A stretch of DNA of 7,698 nt, taken from Craurococcus roseus. GTDB taxonomy: Bacteria > Pseudomonadota > Alphaproteobacteria > Acetobacterales > Acetobacteraceae. Position 1 is the stretch's first letter; each line of letters begins with the position of its first letter. Location of the stretch: positions 1-7,698 of the forward strand of contig NZ_BAAAFZ010000018.1 in the NCBI RefSeq assembly GCF_039523795.1. The letters run 5' to 3'. Under the pieces are notes generated by a model. That model was not told the origin of the DNA. It saw only the letters and a program-made list of their open reading frames with translations, and searched no databases. Below, one piece after another: positions 5,786-7,698 of this stretch. A program made the translations under genes and the position numbers.

Positions 5786-7698
5786 CCCTCCGCGCCTTGC
5801 CCAGCGGGCCGCGCCACGCGGGCGAGGTAGGTGGTGCGCGGCCGCGTGCCCAACTCGGCGAGCAGCGCGTAGGAGCGCCCGTCGCGGCGGGCGCGCGACA
5901 CGGCGCTGCCGGGGTCGTTCAGGTCGCCAAACGCGATCGCCTGTGTGGGGCAAGCGCGTTGGCAGGCGGTCTCCACCGCGCCGCCCGCCCCGTCATCGGC
6001 GGCCGCCCGTTGCCGGGCCTCGGCGATGCGGTGGCTGCAATAGGTGCATTTCTCCATCACGCCACGCGGGCGGAGCGGCACCTCCGGGTTGCGCGCCGGC
6101 GTCGCCAGGGCGCGTCGGTGGTCGGCCCAGTTGAAGCGCCTCACCTTGTAAGGGCAGTTGTTGGAGCAGGTGCGCGTGCCGACGCAGCGGGCGTGCACCA
6201 TCACGTTCAGCCCTTCGTGGTCGTGCAGCGTCGCGTTCACGGGGCAGACCGGCTCGCACGGCGCCTTCTCGCAATGCATGCAGGGCACGGGCTGGAAGGT
6301 GCCGGACGGCGCTTCCGCCGCGCCGTGGTGGTGGCGCTCAACGCGCAGCCAGTGCATCTCGCGCCCCCGCGCCACCTCCGCCGGCCCCACCACGGGCACG
6401 TTGTTCTCCGCTTGGCAGGCGACGGCGCAGGCGTTGCAGCCGATGCAGGCGTCGAGGTCTATCGCCATGCCCCAGGCGCGCACGCCTTCGGGGTAGGGCC
6501 AGTCCGGGTGGAGCGAGAACGGGCGCTCCTCCACGGGCGGCAGCGCGTCTCCGGGCGCCACCACGCGCGCCGCGTCCGTCGGGTCGAGCCCGTGGTGCGA
6601 GTCGGTCGTCACCAACGCGCCGCGCCGTCCGGTGGGGCGGAGGACCAGCCCCTCTGCCGTCCACGCGCCGTCGGCGGGGCGCAGGCGGTAGGCGTCGTAG
6701 CCGCGCCCCTCGGCCACCACCTCGCCGCCCACCCGCCGCCCGCCGCCCAGCAGCAGCGTGGCCGTCTCGGGCGCGTGGCCCGGCGCGGGCCAGACGGGCG
6801 CGCGCAGCGCGGCGGGGGCGGCGGGCGCCGGCCGCGCGTCGATCCTCCGCGCCATCTGCTCGCCGCCGAGGAGCCGGGGCCTCACGTCCTCGGGCAAGCC
6901 CGGCCGCGCCGCATCCGGGGAGGGGGCCGCCGCCTCGCCGCCGAGCGAAACCTCCACCTCGTCGCCGGGCGCGAGGCCAAGGCGGGCCGCGGTGGCGGGC
7001 GCCAGCAGCACCGCGTTGCCCCAGACGATCTTCGTCAACGGCCGCGGCATCTCCTGCAGCCACGCGTTCGTTGCGAAGGCGCCGTCCCGCAGGTGCGGAT
7101 CGGGCGCGAACACGGCGGAAAGGCCCGGCGCGACTGGCGCCGCCGCTGGTGCCGCCCCGGCCGCGTCCCAACCGGGCCGCAGCGGCAAGGCGAGGGGAGC
7201 CGGCGCCGCGCCCGCCACGCCTTCCTCCAGCGCGGCCGCCCAGCGCGCCTCGAACCCCGGCCCGTCCTCGCCCCAAACGCCGCGCCACGTCGCGCGCACC
7301 GCCTCCCGCTCCGCCGTCGGCGCGCCCAACAGCACGGAAAGCGCCTCCGCCTCGCCGCGCGCCTCCGGCGCCAGCTTCGGCGTGGCGGGTTGGCGCAGGG
7401 ACGGCGTGCCGTCGAAGGCGAGCGAGTCGCCCCAGGCCTCCAGCGGGTGCGGCAGCGGCGCGTGCAGGCGGCAGAGCGCCGCCGTTTCGTCGAAGTGCCG
7501 GCCGAGGTGGACGGAGGCGGGCACGCGCACCAACGCCTCGGCGAAGCCCAGAGCCGCGGGCGCGTCGTAAGCGGGGTTGCAGCCGCCCAGGTGCAGGAGG
7601 TGCGACACGCGCCCCGCTTCCATCTCCGCCACCAACGCGGCGAGGCGGCCGCGCCGGCCCGGCGGGGGCGCGCCGAGGGGCGGCGGCGCGTGCCGCAC
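5782..7698 (-). CDS. actB: ActB, alternative complex III iron-sulfur subunit (C-terminal part, 5' end cut by window)
   Basis: Peripheral electron-wire subunit of alternative complex III, which oxidises quinol and passes electrons to cytochrome c or an oxidase. 638 residues are visible. Residues 1-250 resemble the degenerate, Mo-free molybdopterin-oxidoreductase region of ActB: NPAYDAP at 41, SVHLGRHFDET at 62, AWGDSLAFDGT at 88 and NAWLQEMPRPLTK at 211. Residues 409-595 form the ferredoxin-like domain, with cysteines at 418, 421, 424, 428, 473, 476, 481, 485, 505, 511, 515, 551, 554, 579 and 583. These 15 ligands equal three [4Fe-4S] plus one [3Fe-4S] cluster, the complement known for ActB. 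Usual ActB is about 1000 residues, so roughly a third is missing beyond the right edge; the first visible codon is a GTG but nothing shows it to be the start. A Pro/Ala-rich stretch at about 255-297 looks like an insertion. The TGA stop overlaps the actC start (GTGA). Confidence 0.93.
   Translation of the reverse strand: MRHAPPPLGAPPPGRRGRLAALVAEMEAGRVSHLLHLGGCNPAYDAPAALGFAEALVRVPASVHLGRHFDETAALCRLHAPLPHPLEAWGDSLAFDGTPSLRQPATPKLAPEARGEAEALSVLLGAPTAEREAVRATWRGVWGEDGPGFEARWAAALEEGVAGAAPAPLALPLRPGWDAAGAAPAAAPVAPGLSAVFAPDPHLRDGAFATNAWLQEMPRPLTKIVWGNAVLLAPATAARLGLAPGDEVEVSLGGEAAAPSPDAARPGLPEDVRPRLLGGEQMARRIDARPAPAAPAALRAPVWPAPGHAPETATLLLGGGRRVGGEVVAEGRGYDAYRLRPADGAWTAEGLVLRPTGRRGALVTTDSHHGLDPTDAARVVAPGDALPPVEERPFSLHPDWPYPEGVRAWGMAIDLDACIGCNACAVACQAENNVPVVGPAEVARGREMHWLRVERHHHGAAEAPSGTFQPVPCMHCEKAPCEPVCPVNATLHDHEGLNVMVHARCVGTRTCSNNCPYKVRRFNWADHRRALATPARNPEVPLRPRGVMEKCTYCSHRIAEARQRAAADDGAGGAVETACQRACPTQAIAFGDLNDPGSAVSRARRDGRSYALLAELGTRPRTTYLARVARPAGQGAEG

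Noticed and set aside
4334..5830. 498-codon plus-strand open frame
   Set aside because: Antisense to actC, rich in Gln/Arg/His with no motif; the actC protein has clear family signatures.
5786..5953. Upstream extension of the actC frame by 56 residues
   Set aside because: It lies within the conserved Fe-S domain of ActB, is Arg-rich, and has no similarity to ActC; the GTG at 5785 with the GTGA overlap is better.
5782..7698. Reading the right-edge gene as a catalytic molybdopterin enzyme such as a formate dehydrogenase, which would fit the sel genes
   Set aside because: The NPAYDAP, SVHLG and AWLQEMPRPLTK segments, the fused Fe-S domain and the following actCDEF order are those of ActB, which has lost the Mo cofactor.
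1..7698. Promoter, terminator, tRNA (including selC), rRNA, insertion sequence or CRISPR
   Set aside because: The genes leave no intergenic space, and I saw no tRNA-like fold, repeat array, transposase or U-tract after a hairpin on either strand.

Overview
The window is a very GC-rich (by eye well above 70%), gapless stretch in which every supported gene lies on the minus strand. Read in transcription order (high to low coordinates), it holds the 3' part of actB, then actC, actD, actE and actF, subunits of alternative complex III (ACIII, the quinol:cytochrome c/electron-acceptor oxidoreductase). These are followed directly by selA and the 5' part of selB, which encode selenocysteine synthase and the selenocysteine-specific elongation factor. 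Both ends of the window cut a gene: actB at the right edge, selB at the left edge. Nothing in the sequence names the species. High GC, strong GC bias at third codon positions, an ACIII operon and a bacterial-type SelA/SelB pair fit a high-GC proteobacterium or a similar Gram-negative; this is an inference.

Layout: 7698-5782 ActB C-terminal part (degenerate molybdopterin-oxidoreductase-like region plus a Fe-S domain with 15 cysteines, matching three [4Fe-4S] and one [3Fe-4S] cluster); 5785-4310 ActC (NrfD-type membrane subunit); 4313-3777 ActD (two-helix membrane subunit); 3780-3340 ActE (lipoprotein-like monohaem cytochrome c); 3343-2471 a short ActF-like membrane protein; 2474-1101 SelA; 1104-1 SelB (GTPase domain and both following beta-barrel domains).

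All six junctions are 4-base stop/start overlaps (GTGA or ATGA), every visible stop is TGA, and there is no intergenic DNA. No promoter, terminator, RNA gene, mobile element or CRISPR was seen. The seven genes therefore look like one translationally coupled transcript. ActB-F would move electrons from quinol through ActC, the ActB Fe-S wire and the c-type haems (ActE, and ActA, which should lie upstream outside the window) to a terminal oxidase or soluble cytochrome. SelA converts Ser-tRNA(Sec) to Sec-tRNA(Sec), and SelB delivers it to UGA codons with a SECIS.

The main points of interest are: the respiratory complex coupled to selenocysteine machinery; divergent ActC and ActF sequences at places normally conserved; a variant G4 motif in SelB; an insertion in ActB; and an inverted repeat enclosing the selA start codon.
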